Source: Halosaccharopolyspora lacisalsi (lineage in GTDB: Bacteria; Actinomycetota; Actinomycetes; Mycobacteriales; Pseudonocardiaceae). From it: DNA of 64,000 nucleotides. Below the pieces are notes generated by a model. That model was not told the DNA's origin. It was given only the letters and a program-made list of their open reading frames with translations, and did no database searches. The stretch's first letter is position 1, and each line of letters opens with the position of its first letter. Of this stretch, positions 54,872-62,587 are shown in pieces. Both the position numbers and the translations under genes were made by a program. The DNA lies in the NCBI RefSeq assembly GCF_014137975.1, contig NZ_JACGWZ010000001.1:682001-746000 (forward strand), given 5' to 3'.

Positions 54872-55501
54872 ATGGCGGCGGAAAGTGCGGTTCCGGGACC
54901 TCCGGGGGGCCACGAGTCCAGGGGTGGGCCCGGCCCGGTACCGGTGCTCAACATCGCCAATGTGCTCACGGCCTCACGGTTGGTGCTGGTGCCGGTCTTT
55001 CTGGCCACCCTGTTCTGGGCCGGTGGCCACGAACCCCTCTGGCGTTACGTCGCCACCGCCGTGTTCGCGCTGGCCTCGGTGACCGACCGCATCGACGGTG
55101 ACCTGGCCCGGCGGCGCGGGCTGGTCACCGATTTCGGCAAGGTGGCCGACCCGATCGCCGACAAGGCGCTGACCGGGGCCGCACTCGTCGGTCTCAGCCT
55201 TCTCGGCGACCTGATGTGGTGGGTGACGCTGGTCATCGTGGGCCGTGAGCTGCTCGTGACGCTGCTGCGGTTCTGGGTGATCCGACACGGGGTCATCCCG
55301 GCCAGTCGTGGCGGCAAGCTCAAGACGATGCTCCAGGCGGTGGCCATCGGCCTGTACCTGCTGCCGCTGGGTGGCTTCGGTCTGCCGTTGCAGTGGGCGG
55401 TCATGGGCTTGGCCGTGTTGGCGACCGTGGTCACGGGGTTGGACTACGGAGTGCGCGCGCTGCGGTTGCGCTCGACGGGTGAGGGCGGGAACACGGAGTG
55501 A
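54872..55501 (+). CDS. pgsA: CDP-diacylglycerol-glycerol-3-phosphate 3-phosphatidyltransferase
   Basis: This 209-residue membrane enzyme makes phosphatidylglycerol phosphate or a related phospholipid. The CDP-alcohol phosphotransferase motif is complete: TDRIDGDLARRRGLVTDFGK followed by VADPIADK. The start NIANVLTASRLVLVPVF is typical, and about five further spans follow. The ATG at 54872 has GGGGAGAGG just upstream. Its stop overlaps the cinA GTG (GTGA). Position corresponds to pgsA3 of mycobacteria. Confidence 0.93.
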   Translation: MAAESAVPGPPGGHESRGGPGPVPVLNIANVLTASRLVLVPVFLATLFWAGGHEPLWRYVATAVFALASVTDRIDGDLARRRGLVTDFGKVADPIADKALTGAALVGLSLLGDLMWWVTLVIVGRELLVTLLRFWVIRHGVIPASRGGKLKTMLQAVAIGLYLLPLGGFGLPLQWAVMGLAVLATVVTGLDYGVRALRLRSTGEGGNTE

Positions 55502-55986
55502 TCGAGGCGCTCGGCCTGCCGCGGGAGCGGGTGAGTTCGGTGCTGGACGCGCTGCGCGCCCGCGGTTGGACCGTGGCCACGGCCGAGTCGTTGACGGCCG
55601 GGCTCGTCAGCGCCGCGCTGACCGAGGTGTCCGGGTCCAGCGAGGTGGTCGCGGGCGGCCTGGTCGTGTACTCGACCGAGCTGAAGTCCCGGCTGGCCGG
55701 GGTCGACGCGGAACTGCTGGCCGAGCGCGGTGCCGTTCACCCCGAGGTGGCCGAGGCGCTGGCCGTCGGTGCGCGGTGGCGTTGCGGAGCGGACTGGGGG
55801 GTGGGGCTCACCGGAGTGGCCGGCCCGGACCCGCAGGACGGCGTGGCTCCGGGGACGGTGCACCTGGGTTTCGCGGGTCCGACGACGGTGGCCGTGCGCT
55901 CGGTGCGGCTCTCCGGTGATCGCCACGCTGTCCGCGCCGGCGCGGTACGAGCCGCTATGGAACATTTCCGGCACCTCCTGCGTTGA
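55498..55986 (+). CDS. CinA C-terminal domain protein (nicotinamide-nucleotide amidase, PncC-like)
   Basis: The 162-residue protein is the stand-alone CinA C-terminal domain: GWTVATAESLTAGLVSAALTEVSGSS, VVYSTELKSRLAGVD, AVHPEVAEALAVGAR and GLTGVAGPDPQDGVAPGTVHLGF. PncC enzymes deamidate nicotinamide mononucleotide in NAD recycling. The N-terminal MoCF-like domain of full CinA is absent, as in other actinobacteria. Start overlaps the pgsA stop, so the genes are coupled. clgR follows 300 bp later with its own promoter region. Confidence 0.88.
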   Translation: MIEALGLPRERVSSVLDALRARGWTVATAESLTAGLVSAALTEVSGSSEVVAGGLVVYSTELKSRLAGVDAELLAERGAVHPEVAEALAVGARWRCGADWGVGLTGVAGPDPQDGVAPGTVHLGFAGPTTVAVRSVRLSGDRHAVRAGAVRAAMEHFRHLLR

Positions 55987-56046
55987 CTTTACTGTCGGAC
56001 CACCCGGTATCGTCGAAGGCAGTGAGACGACGTCCAGTGAGACAGC

Positions 56047-56082
56047 GGTCGGTGGGCCGGTCGGTGGGCCGGTCGGTGGGCC
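56047..56082 (+). repeat. 12-bp tandem repeat, three copies
   Basis: GGTCGGTGGGCC occurs three times in direct succession upstream of clgR. The last unit is followed by a partial, diverged copy. Confidence 0.8.
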
Positions 56083-56171
56083 GGCGGTCGACGAAACAGG
56101 ACCGGCCTCCCGGATATGGACCGGGGCCGACGATCGATCGATTTCCTCATGCCTCCATGCGAGTGAGTCTC

Positions 56172-56188
56172 GTTCGCTTTCGGCGGAC
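56172..56188 (+). promoter_or_regulatory. Candidate ClgR box
   Basis: GTTCGCTTTCGGCGGAC matches the actinobacterial ClgR operator core CGC-N5-GCG inside the wider GTTCGC...GCGGAC pattern. It lies about 100 bp before the clgR start, which suits autoactivation. Binding is inferred. Confidence 0.55.
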
Positions 56189-56286
56189 GTGTCCCCGTTC
56201 GGCACAGCCGGGTGGTTCGCTGTGAGTAACGTGGGGATCGTTGACGCGTATCGCAGGATGTAGGCGACGAAGAAGGGAGGCGCGCG

Positions 56287-56793
56287 ATGACCGTGTTGTT
56301 GCGGGAGGCAGTCGGTGAACGACTGCGTCGCGCCCGAGCGGGTCAGTCTCGCACGCTGCGAGAGGTCTCGCGCGCGGCTCGGGTCAGTCTCGGTTACCTC
56401 TCCGAAGTGGAACGCGGCCGCAAGGAAGCCTCCAGCGAGCTGCTCGGCTCGATCTGCGAGGCGCTGGATCTGCCGCTGCCCGAGCTGTTGGTCACTGTGG
56501 CCGGCGACATCGACGGTTCCGGCGCCTTCGTCGCCCCCTCCGTGGTCGAGCAGGCTTCGCCGGCCGACATCGGGGGTGACCGGTTGATGCCGGAGCTGCT
56601 CGGTAACGAGTTCTCCGAGGTCGAGCAGACCGACGGCGAACCGGCCCCGGCGCAGGCACAGGCGCACTCCGCGGGTGACTCCTCCGGGACCCGAGTCGCG
56701 GACGAGGAACAGGAGCGGCGACTGCAGCCGATGCTCAGCCAGCGCATCAGTGCTCCGACGAGAACTTCCGGTGGAGTGGTCATCGCGGCCTAG
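56287..56793 (+). CDS. clgR: ClgR transcriptional regulator (XRE family)
   Basis: The 168-residue protein has a Cro/CI-type helix-turn-helix at about residues 10-65: [59 protein letters not shown]. ClgR activates clp protease genes and the psp system in actinobacteria and is itself controlled by proteolysis. The C-terminal half is acidic and disordered and ends in VVIAA, a hydrophobic Ala-rich end like those recognised by ClpXP. The following pspA and pspM genes give the same order as Rv2745c-Rv2744c-Rv2743c. GGGAGG precedes the ATG. Confidence 0.93.
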   Translation: MTVLLREAVGERLRRARAGQSRTLREVSRAARVSLGYLSEVERGRKEASSELLGSICEALDLPLPELLVTVAGDIDGSGAFVAPSVVEQASPADIGGDRLMPELLGNEFSEVEQTDGEPAPAQAQAHSAGDSSGTRVADEEQERRLQPMLSQRISAPTRTSGGVVIAA

Positions 56794-56969
56794 CTCGTAC
56801 GGCTTCGACACGGGCTGTTCCCGAGGGGCTGTCAGGGTTTTTCCGTAGATCTGCCGGGTTTGGTGGAAGCCGCCGCGTCGAGCTGACACGATGGGGTTGA
56901 CACGCGGTGGCACGGCGGGTGCCGGCCGGTGTCGTCGGCAGCCCAGCACGTAGAAAGCAGGCGGAGGAG

Positions 56970-57812
56970 ATGGCCAACCCGTTCGTGAAGTTCTGGAAGT
57001 ATCTTATGGCGGCTTTCTCGTCGAAGGTGGACGAGCACGCCGACCCGAAGGTGCAGATCCAGCAGGCCATCGAGGAAGCGCAGCGGCAGCACCAGACGCT
57101 GTCCCAGCAGGCCGCCTCGGTCATCGGCAACCAACGCCAGCTGGAGATGAAGCTCAATCGGCAGTTGGGGGAGGTCGAGAAGCTGCAGTCCTCGGCTCGC
57201 CAGGCTGTGACGATGGCCGACCAGTCCCGCGCCGAGGGCGATGAGAGCAAGGCCCAGCAGTACGAGGACACGGCCCAGCAGCTCGCCAGCCAGTTGGTCA
57301 CCGCCGAGCAGGAGGTCGAGAACATCAAGAATCTCCACGAGCAGGCCGCTCAGGCCGCCGACCAGGCCAAGCAGGCCGTCGAGCGCAACGCTCAGGTCCT
57401 CCAGGAGAAGACCGCCGAGCGCACCAAGCTGCTCAGCCAGCTCGAGCAGGCCAAGATGCAGGAGCAGGTTTCCAGTTCGCTCAAGCAGATGACCTCGGAG
57501 TCCAGCACCGACAACACGCCGTCGCTGAACGAGGTCCGCGACAAGATCGAGAAGCGCTACACCACGGCGCTGGGCGAGGCCGACCTGGCCAAGAACAGCG
57601 TGCAGGGCCGCATGCAGGAAGTGCAGCAGGCGTCCCGGGAAGCCGCCGGTTCCGACCGGCTCAACCAGCTGCGGGCCTCGATGGGCAGCGGTGGGGAGCA
57701 GCAGCAGGTCACCAGCGGTGAGCAGCAGCAGGTCACCAGCGGTGAGCAGGAGGCGAGCCCGGCTCCGGCGCCCCAGCGTCAGCAGCAGAATCCGCAGTCC
57801 GGTCAAGCGTGA
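56970..57812 (+). CDS. pspA: PspA/IM30 family membrane-stress protein
   Basis: The 280-residue protein is a PspA homologue of the 35-kDa antigen type: [40 protein letters not shown] starts an almost wholly helical coiled coil to about residue 225. PspA coats stressed inner membranes. The tail after residue 230 is Gln/Ser/Gly-rich and holds a twice-repeated EQQQVTSG. The ATG at 56970 has GGAGGA upstream. It is 176 bp after clgR and three bases before pspM, forming the mycobacterial-type clgR-pspA-pspM unit. Confidence 0.93.
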   Translation: MANPFVKFWKYLMAAFSSKVDEHADPKVQIQQAIEEAQRQHQTLSQQAASVIGNQRQLEMKLNRQLGEVEKLQSSARQAVTMADQSRAEGDESKAQQYEDTAQQLASQLVTAEQEVENIKNLHEQAAQAADQAKQAVERNAQVLQEKTAERTKLLSQLEQAKMQEQVSSSLKQMTSESSTDNTPSLNEVRDKIEKRYTTALGEADLAKNSVQGRMQEVQQASREAAGSDRLNQLRASMGSGGEQQQVTSGEQQQVTSGEQEASPAPAPQRQQQNPQSGQA

Positions 57813-57815
57813 CCC

Positions 57816-58703
57816 GTGGTGAGTGGACGTAAGCGCGGTGCGGAACTGACCCAGTGGGGTGAGTACGCGGCCGAACAGTTGCGCGGGCCGGTGCTGACCG
57901 GCTTGCGCAAGAGGCTCGCCGCGTTCCGGGATCCGCGAGCGCGGTTGGTACGTCGACGCAAGTGGGCCAAGCGGACCACCGTTGCCGGGGGCACCACCAC
58001 GGGGCTGCTCGGCGGCGGTGCTTTTTTCTCCTGGGGGCCGCAGTTCCTCGGGGTTCCCGCGATGGATACCGCGGTGGAAACGGCGCTGGACGCGGCCTCC
58101 TTCGGGATCGGGGGGCTGGCACTGGCCGCCGGCGTCGGAACGGTCGGTGCCTGGAGGAGGTACCGGAGTCTGAAACGAACGCCGCTGCCGGAACCGCCTC
58201 CGGAACCGGTGTCACTTCCCGCGCACGATTCGCAGGCCCGCGAGCCGATGCGACGGCTGCGCGAGGCGGAAAAGAGCCTGCACGACGCACTGACGCGCCT
58301 GTCGGAGGGTGCGAGTGTCGCCGGTGAGTCGGTGGCCGATGCTCGGGCCACCTCCGCCAGTGCCGCCACGGCGCTGCGCGAGGTCGCCGATCGCCTGGTC
58401 GCGGTCGAGGGGGCGCTGCCTCATGCCCCCGAGGCCGAGCGGGAGACGTTGCGCGCCGACGTGCGACGACTGCGGTCCGAGCTCGACGAGGGCGTCGAGA
58501 GCTACGGGCGTCTCGTCGCGGCGGCGGGGCGAGCCGTCGCCGCCAGTGGCGCCTCCGAGCAGAAGGACCTCATGCAGGACGCCACGGACCGGTTGGCGGG
58601 ACTGGCCACGGCCCTGCGGGAACTGTCCGGAAGCGGTTCCGGCTCGCCGATGTCGGGGGCGGATCCGGACCGGAGCGAGAAGCGCGACGACTCGCCAACC
58701 TGA
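57816..58703 (+). CDS. pspM: Psp-system membrane protein PspM
   Basis: The 295-residue protein has two spans (AKRTTVAGGTTTGLLGGGAFFSW and FGIGGLALAAGVGTVGAW) and a long helical cytoplasmic C-terminus (REPMRRLREAEKSLHDALTRL to DLMQDATDRLAGLATALREL). Size, topology and position after pspA match PspM (Rv2743c), which tethers PspA to the membrane in mycobacteria. PspN is absent. The GTG start follows the pspA stop by three bases. Confidence rests on context more than on motifs. Confidence 0.8.
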   Translation: MVSGRKRGAELTQWGEYAAEQLRGPVLTGLRKRLAAFRDPRARLVRRRKWAKRTTVAGGTTTGLLGGGAFFSWGPQFLGVPAMDTAVETALDAASFGIGGLALAAGVGTVGAWRRYRSLKRTPLPEPPPEPVSLPAHDSQAREPMRRLREAEKSLHDALTRLSEGASVAGESVADARATSASAATALREVADRLVAVEGALPHAPEAERETLRADVRRLRSELDEGVESYGRLVAAAGRAVAASGASEQKDLMQDATDRLAGLATALRELSGSGSGSPMSGADPDRSEKRDDSPT

Positions 58704-58816
58704 GGCTTTTTCGCGAAAGTGCTCCCCTGGGGCTGACGGGACGTTGTCGAATAGTAATCTCTGCATCGTTGCGCTGTGCCGTCTTGAAGCCCGTGCGGGG
58801 CCCGGGGAGGACTTAG

Positions 58817-60106
58817 GTGGCTTTGTGGACCGTGCACGGCAACGGTCGGAGGCTCGCTGACGATGCCGTCGTCGGCACCGGCGAGCGCCTGAGCTGGCCG
58901 GTGACCGTCGGGTTCGGCCTCCAGCACCTGGCGGCCATGTTCGGCGCGACCACTCTGGTGCCGTTGCTGACCGGCTTGCCCGTGAGCACGACACTGCTGC
59001 TGTCCGGCGTGGGCACGTTGCTGTTCCTGTTCGTCACCCGCAACCGGGTTCCGAGCTACCTGGGGGCCTCGCTGGCCTTCGTCGTGCCGTTGAACGCCGC
59101 CCAGCAGGGCGGAGCGGGGCCGGCGGCGCTGCTGGGCGGAATCCTCGTGGTCGGGCTCGTCGTCGTGGCGGTCGGGATCGCGGTCAAGGCACTGGGGGTG
59201 CGGCTGCTGGAGTCGGCGATGCCTCCCGTGGTCGCCGGTGCCGTGGTGATGATGATCGGGCTGAGCCTGGCTCCGCAGTCGATCTCGGCCTTCCATCGGC
59301 AGCCGGTCGCGGCGGCGATCACGCTCGGCACGGTGGTGCTGGTGACGGCGCTCGGCCGCGGCATGTTCTTCCGGATGTCGGTGCTGGCCGGGGTGCTGGC
59401 GGGTTGGGGATACGCCGTACTGACGGAGCGGGTGGCGCCGGAACGGTTGGAGGCGTTGCACGGCGCGCCCTGGTTCGGGACGCCCGAGCTGATCGTGCCG
59501 CATGTGCAGCTGTCGGTGGTTCCGTTCCTGCTGCCCCTGACGATCGTGCTGGTCGCCGAGCACGTGGGTCACGTCAAGGCGGTCGCGGCGTTGACCGGGC
59601 GCAACCTCGACAGCAGCGTGGGGGACGCGTTGATCGGTGGCGGGTTGGCCACGACGCTGGCGGGCTCGGCGGGGGGAGCCGCCACGGTCACGTACTCGGA
59701 GAACATCGGCGTGATGGCCGCGACCAGGGTGTACTCGACGGCGGCCTGCATGGTGGCCGCGGCGGGCGCGGTGCTGCTGTCCTTCTCGCCGAAGTTCACG
59801 GCCTTGATCAACACGGTGCCGGTGGGAGTGCTCGGTGGGGCCACGTTGGTGCTGTTCGGGATGCTGGCGCTGATCGGGATGCGGATCTGGACGGAGGCGG
59901 GGGTGGACCTGTCCGATCCGGTGAACCTGTCCGTGCTCGGTACCGCCCTGGTAGCCAGCGTGGGCGGACTGACCCTGTCCCTCGGCGACGTTCGCGTGAC
60001 GGGAGTGGTGTGGGGATCGGTCGGCATCGTGCTGGTCCATCCCGTGCTGCGCCGCATCGCCGATGCCCTCGGGCGATCACGCGGTGGTGAACGGCAAGCC
60101 CCCTGA
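58817..60106 (+). CDS. Uracil/xanthine permease (NCS2 family)
   Basis: The 429-residue protein is a nucleobase-cation symporter-2: VGFGLQHLAAMFGATTLVPLLTGLP in the first span, VPSYLGASLAFVVPL, VVIGLSL-type TM3 region, IVLVAEHVGHVKAVAALTGRNL (conserved substrate-site Glu), and TVTYSENIGVMAATRVYST (NCS2 signature). It probably imports uracil or xanthine with protons. The GTG start follows GGGGAGGA. It is monocistronic and ends at palindrome elements that separate it from the convergent parA gene. Confidence 0.9.
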   Translation: MALWTVHGNGRRLADDAVVGTGERLSWPVTVGFGLQHLAAMFGATTLVPLLTGLPVSTTLLLSGVGTLLFLFVTRNRVPSYLGASLAFVVPLNAAQQGGAGPAALLGGILVVGLVVVAVGIAVKALGVRLLESAMPPVVAGAVVMMIGLSLAPQSISAFHRQPVAAAITLGTVVLVTALGRGMFFRMSVLAGVLAGWGYAVLTERVAPERLEALHGAPWFGTPELIVPHVQLSVVPFLLPLTIVLVAEHVGHVKAVAALTGRNLDSSVGDALIGGGLATTLAGSAGGAATVTYSENIGVMAATRVYSTAACMVAAAGAVLLSFSPKFTALINTVPVGVLGGATLVLFGMLALIGMRIWTEAGVDLSDPVNLSVLGTALVASVGGLTLSLGDVRVTGVVWGSVGIVLVHPVLRRIADALGRSRGGERQAP

Positions 60107-60116
60107 CAACGGGGGA

Positions 60117-60144
60117 TTTCCCGGTTTCGCGCGAAACCGGGAAA
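60117..60144. repeat. Extended GGTTTCGCGCGAAACC palindrome element
   Basis: A perfect 28-bp palindrome whose core is CCGGTTTCGCGCGAAACCGG (60121-60140). Its flank GGGAAACC recalls the GGGTAACTACC flank of the other copies. A half-copy, CCGGTTTCGCGC, sits at 60169-60180. Confidence 0.75.
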
Positions 60145-60201
60145 CCGGGAAACCACCGTGGTTGTTCGCCGGTTTCGCGCGCGTCGCCTTCCAGGGGGAG
60201 A

Positions 60202-61053
60202 TCAGGCGTCCTGCTCGTCGAACTCCTCCGCGTCGTCCTCGCCCGAGTCGTCGAGTTCGACGCCGTGCCGGTTGCGCCCGGCGCGGAGTGCACGGGCCAG
60301 CAACAGGTTGAACGAAAGCGCGACCTCCCGCGCTCCCGGAGTGCCCCACTGGTGGATCGGCATGCACGCGCCCTGGGCCTGTTGCACCGCCAGCCGATCC
60401 GGCAGCGACACGGGCATCACCAGGGGCCCGAAGATGTCCCGCAGCTCCTCGATGCGGAACTGGTGCTCCTGGGACCGTTGCCGGATCCGGTTGACCACCA
60501 CCCCGAGCGGTTGCAACCGCGGGTTGTTCTCGGTGCGCTCGGACTGAACCGCTTCGAAAGCGCGTTGCACCCCGGAGACCGCGAAGATCGTCGGCTCCGT
60601 CACCAGCAGGGCCCGATCGGCCGCCACCAGCGCCGAGCGGGTGAGCCTGCCCAGCGACGGCGGGCAGTCCAGCAGCACCAGCTGGTACGGCGGTTCCCCT
60701 TCCTCGACCGGCAGTTCGGACAGCGCGTCGGTCAGCCGCGCCAACTGTCGATCGTGCCTGTCGTGACCGTTGTGGATCTCGGCGTCCTCGGAGCCGACGA
60801 GCACGTCGACCTCGTCACCCCACGCGCTGCGTCCGATCGCGTCGCGCAGCACGTCCGCCCGGGGGTGAGCGAGCACGTCGCTCAGTCCCCTGGCCGTTTC
60901 CTCCGGTTCCAGTGACGCCGTCGCGTTGCACTGTGGGTCCAGATCGACCACGAGCGTGCGCGCGCCGCGACGCATGGCCGCCGACGCGAGACCGAGCACC
61001 ACGGTCGTCTTGCCGACGCCGCCCTTGAGACTCAGTACTGCCACCGTATGCAC
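60202..61053 (-). CDS. Orphan ParA family ATPase
   Basis: The 283-residue protein has the deviant Walker A KGGVGKTT near residue 10, LVVDLDPQCNATASLE (Walker A' and DNA-binding region), and LVLLDCPPSLG (Walker B). ParA proteins dimerise with ATP on DNA and move plasmids, chromosomes or protein cargo. There is no adjacent parB, so this is an orphan like SojA of mycobacteria rather than the oriC-linked ParA. The last 35 residues are acidic. GTG is the start, 6 nt after a TAGGCT box. Two ParB-site-like palindromes lie just past its stop. Confidence 0.88.
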   Translation of the reverse strand: MHTVAVLSLKGGVGKTTVVLGLASAAMRRGARTLVVDLDPQCNATASLEPEETARGLSDVLAHPRADVLRDAIGRSAWGDEVDVLVGSEDAEIHNGHDRHDRQLARLTDALSELPVEEGEPPYQLVLLDCPPSLGRLTRSALVAADRALLVTEPTIFAVSGVQRAFEAVQSERTENNPRLQPLGVVVNRIRQRSQEHQFRIEELRDIFGPLVMPVSLPDRLAVQQAQGACMPIHQWGTPGAREVALSFNLLLARALRAGRNRHGVELDDSGEDDAEEFDEQDA

Positions 61054-61059
61054 GCCCGT

Positions 61060-61065
61060 AGCCTA
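61060..61065 (-). promoter_or_regulatory. Putative -10 box of the parA-like gene (leaderless)
   Basis: TAGGCT on the minus strand ends 6 nt before the GTG at 61053. Confidence 0.5.
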
Positions 61066-61144
61066 CGGAATCAATCACCGCCGGTGTGTGCTGCTTCTGT
61101 CTCACACCCGCCCAGCCGCGTGCCGGGAGCGTCTGACCCGCGAT

Positions 61145-61150
61145 TACGCT
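61145..61150 (+). promoter_or_regulatory. Putative -10 box of the methyltransferase gene (leaderless)
   Basis: TACGCT ends 8 nt before the ATG at 61159, and there is no ribosome-binding site. Confidence 0.45.
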
Positions 61151-61158
61151 TTTGTCCC

Positions 61159-61890
61159 ATGAGATCCGACGCCGTGCACCGCGTGCTGGAAACCGAACTC
61201 GCCGAGGCGCGCCGGCGGCGCGGTGGCGAGACCCCCCAAGTCCTCGACGTGGGTGGAGGAAGCGGGGTGTGGGCGGTACCGCTGGCCCGGCAGGGCTGTG
61301 TCGTGACCGTCGTCGACCCCAGCCCCAACGCGCTGGCCACCCTGCAACGCAGGGCCGCCGACGCGGGGGTCGCCGAGCGCGTCAAGGCACTCCAGGGCGA
61401 TACCGACGCGCTCCCGTCGCTGCGTCCGCGGGGCGGTGCCGACCTGGTGCTGGGCCACGGGCTGCTGGAGTACGTCGACGACGTCCCGTCGTCACTGCGC
61501 GCCCTGATGGAAGCCGCGTCGGCGGGCGGCGTGGTTTCGGTCCTGGTCGCCAACCGCTACGCGGCGGTGCTCGCGCGTGCGTTGGCCGGACGGACGCACG
61601 AGGCGCTGCGGCTGTTCCGGGACCCCGACGGCAGGTTGGAGGGCTCGGCCGACACGGTCCAGCGCCGGTTCGACAGCGAGACGCTGCGGCGGATGCTGGA
61701 GGAAGCCGGGTTGACCGTCGAAGCCGTGCAGGGTCAGAGTGTGCTCAGTGACATCGTCGCCGGCTCGGTGCTGGAATCCGGCGCCGGTGCCGCCGAGGCG
61801 CTCGACGAGCTGGAACTCGCCGCCGCCGACCGGCCACCGCTGCGGGACATCGCGACCCGGTTGCACGCTTTCGCCAGGACCCCGAGCTGA
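61159..61890 (+). CDS. Class I SAM-dependent methyltransferase
   Basis: The 243-residue protein has a Rossmann methyltransferase start VLDVGGGSGVWAVPLARQGCVVTVVDPSPNAL (motif I and the acidic end of beta-2), then GDTDALPSLRPRGGADLVLGHGLLEYVDD (motif II-like) and an all-helical C-terminus. It resembles CmoA/UbiE-type small-molecule methyltransferases; the substrate is unknown. The ATG at 61159 is preferred over the longer frame from 61048, which overlaps the parA promoter. Confidence 0.85.
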   Translation: MRSDAVHRVLETELAEARRRRGGETPQVLDVGGGSGVWAVPLARQGCVVTVVDPSPNALATLQRRAADAGVAERVKALQGDTDALPSLRPRGGADLVLGHGLLEYVDDVPSSLRALMEAASAGGVVSVLVANRYAAVLARALAGRTHEALRLFRDPDGRLEGSADTVQRRFDSETLRRMLEEAGLTVEAVQGQSVLSDIVAGSVLESGAGAAEALDELELAAADRPPLRDIATRLHAFARTPS

Positions 61891-62081
61891 GGCGCCGTGC
61901 TCACCGAGAGGATGATGTCGTCAACTTCATCGGCTTCTGTGGCGGGACCGGGTAGTCGTCTCGACGCTGGGGCCGTATCCTGAAGGGCGACGCCCCCAAG
62001 CGTTCGCCGGATCCGTACCCCGCCAGGCGGTAGCCTTGCGGTCTCCGGCGCCACCGAGACACCAGTGCCGGAGGAGGAACC

Positions 62082-62486
62082 ATGCCACTCTCCGAGCACG
62101 AGCAGCGAATGCTCGACCAGATCGAGCGCGCGCTCTACGCCGAGGATCCGAAGTTCGCCTCCAACGTGCGGGGAGGGCGGTTGAAAAGCCCTTCCCGGCG
62201 GCGGCGCCTGCAGGGGGCCGCTCTGTTCGTGTTGGGGCTGATCCTGCTGGTGGTCGGCGTGGTGATACCGGTGACACCAGCCGGTATCCCCGTGGTGAGC
62301 GTGGTCGGCTTTCTCGTGATGTTCGGCGGAGCAGTGATCATCCTGTTCGCGATGCGTAGTGGTGGGGACGACTCCGAGTCGCAGCAGGCCGGCGGCGGTT
62401 CTTCCGGTGAGAAGCGCAAGAACGCCGATCGCGGGTCTTTCGCACAGCGTATGGAAGAGCGTTTCCGCAAGCGTTTCGATCAGTGA
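62082..62486 (+). CDS. DUF3040 membrane protein
   Basis: The 134-residue protein matches DUF3040: MPLSEHEQRMLDQIERALYAEDPKFASNVR is the family's diagnostic start, followed by two spans (LFVLGLILLVVGVVIPVT and VSVVGFLVMFGGAVIILFAM) and a charged tail ending in RMEERFRKRFD. DUF3040 genes lie upstream of the division and cell-wall (dcw) cluster in actinobacteria and their function is unknown. GGAGGAACC precedes the ATG. The neighbour tgpA supports this position. Confidence 0.88.
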   Translation: MPLSEHEQRMLDQIERALYAEDPKFASNVRGGRLKSPSRRRRLQGAALFVLGLILLVVGVVIPVTPAGIPVVSVVGFLVMFGGAVIILFAMRSGGDDSESQQAGGGSSGEKRKNADRGSFAQRMEERFRKRFDQ

Positions 62487-62503
62487 TCGACCTGTGGCCA
62501 AGG

Positions 62504-62528
62504 TGCCCCCGGAACTCCACCGGGGGCA
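62504..62528. terminator. Bidirectional hairpin between the DUF3040 gene and tgpA
   Basis: TGCCCCCGG pairs with CCGGGGGCA around a 7-nt loop, 17 nt after the DUF3040 stop and 59 nt before the end of the convergent tgpA gene. Confidence 0.65.
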
Positions 62529-62587
62529 TCGTCACGTCGACTTCCGCATTCGACTGACCGCGGTACGGCGTCGCGACCCGCCGGTGC

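Noticed and set aside
58709-58718. TTTCGCGAAA after pspM as another family member
   Set aside because: The centre is two bases shorter and there are no shared flanks.
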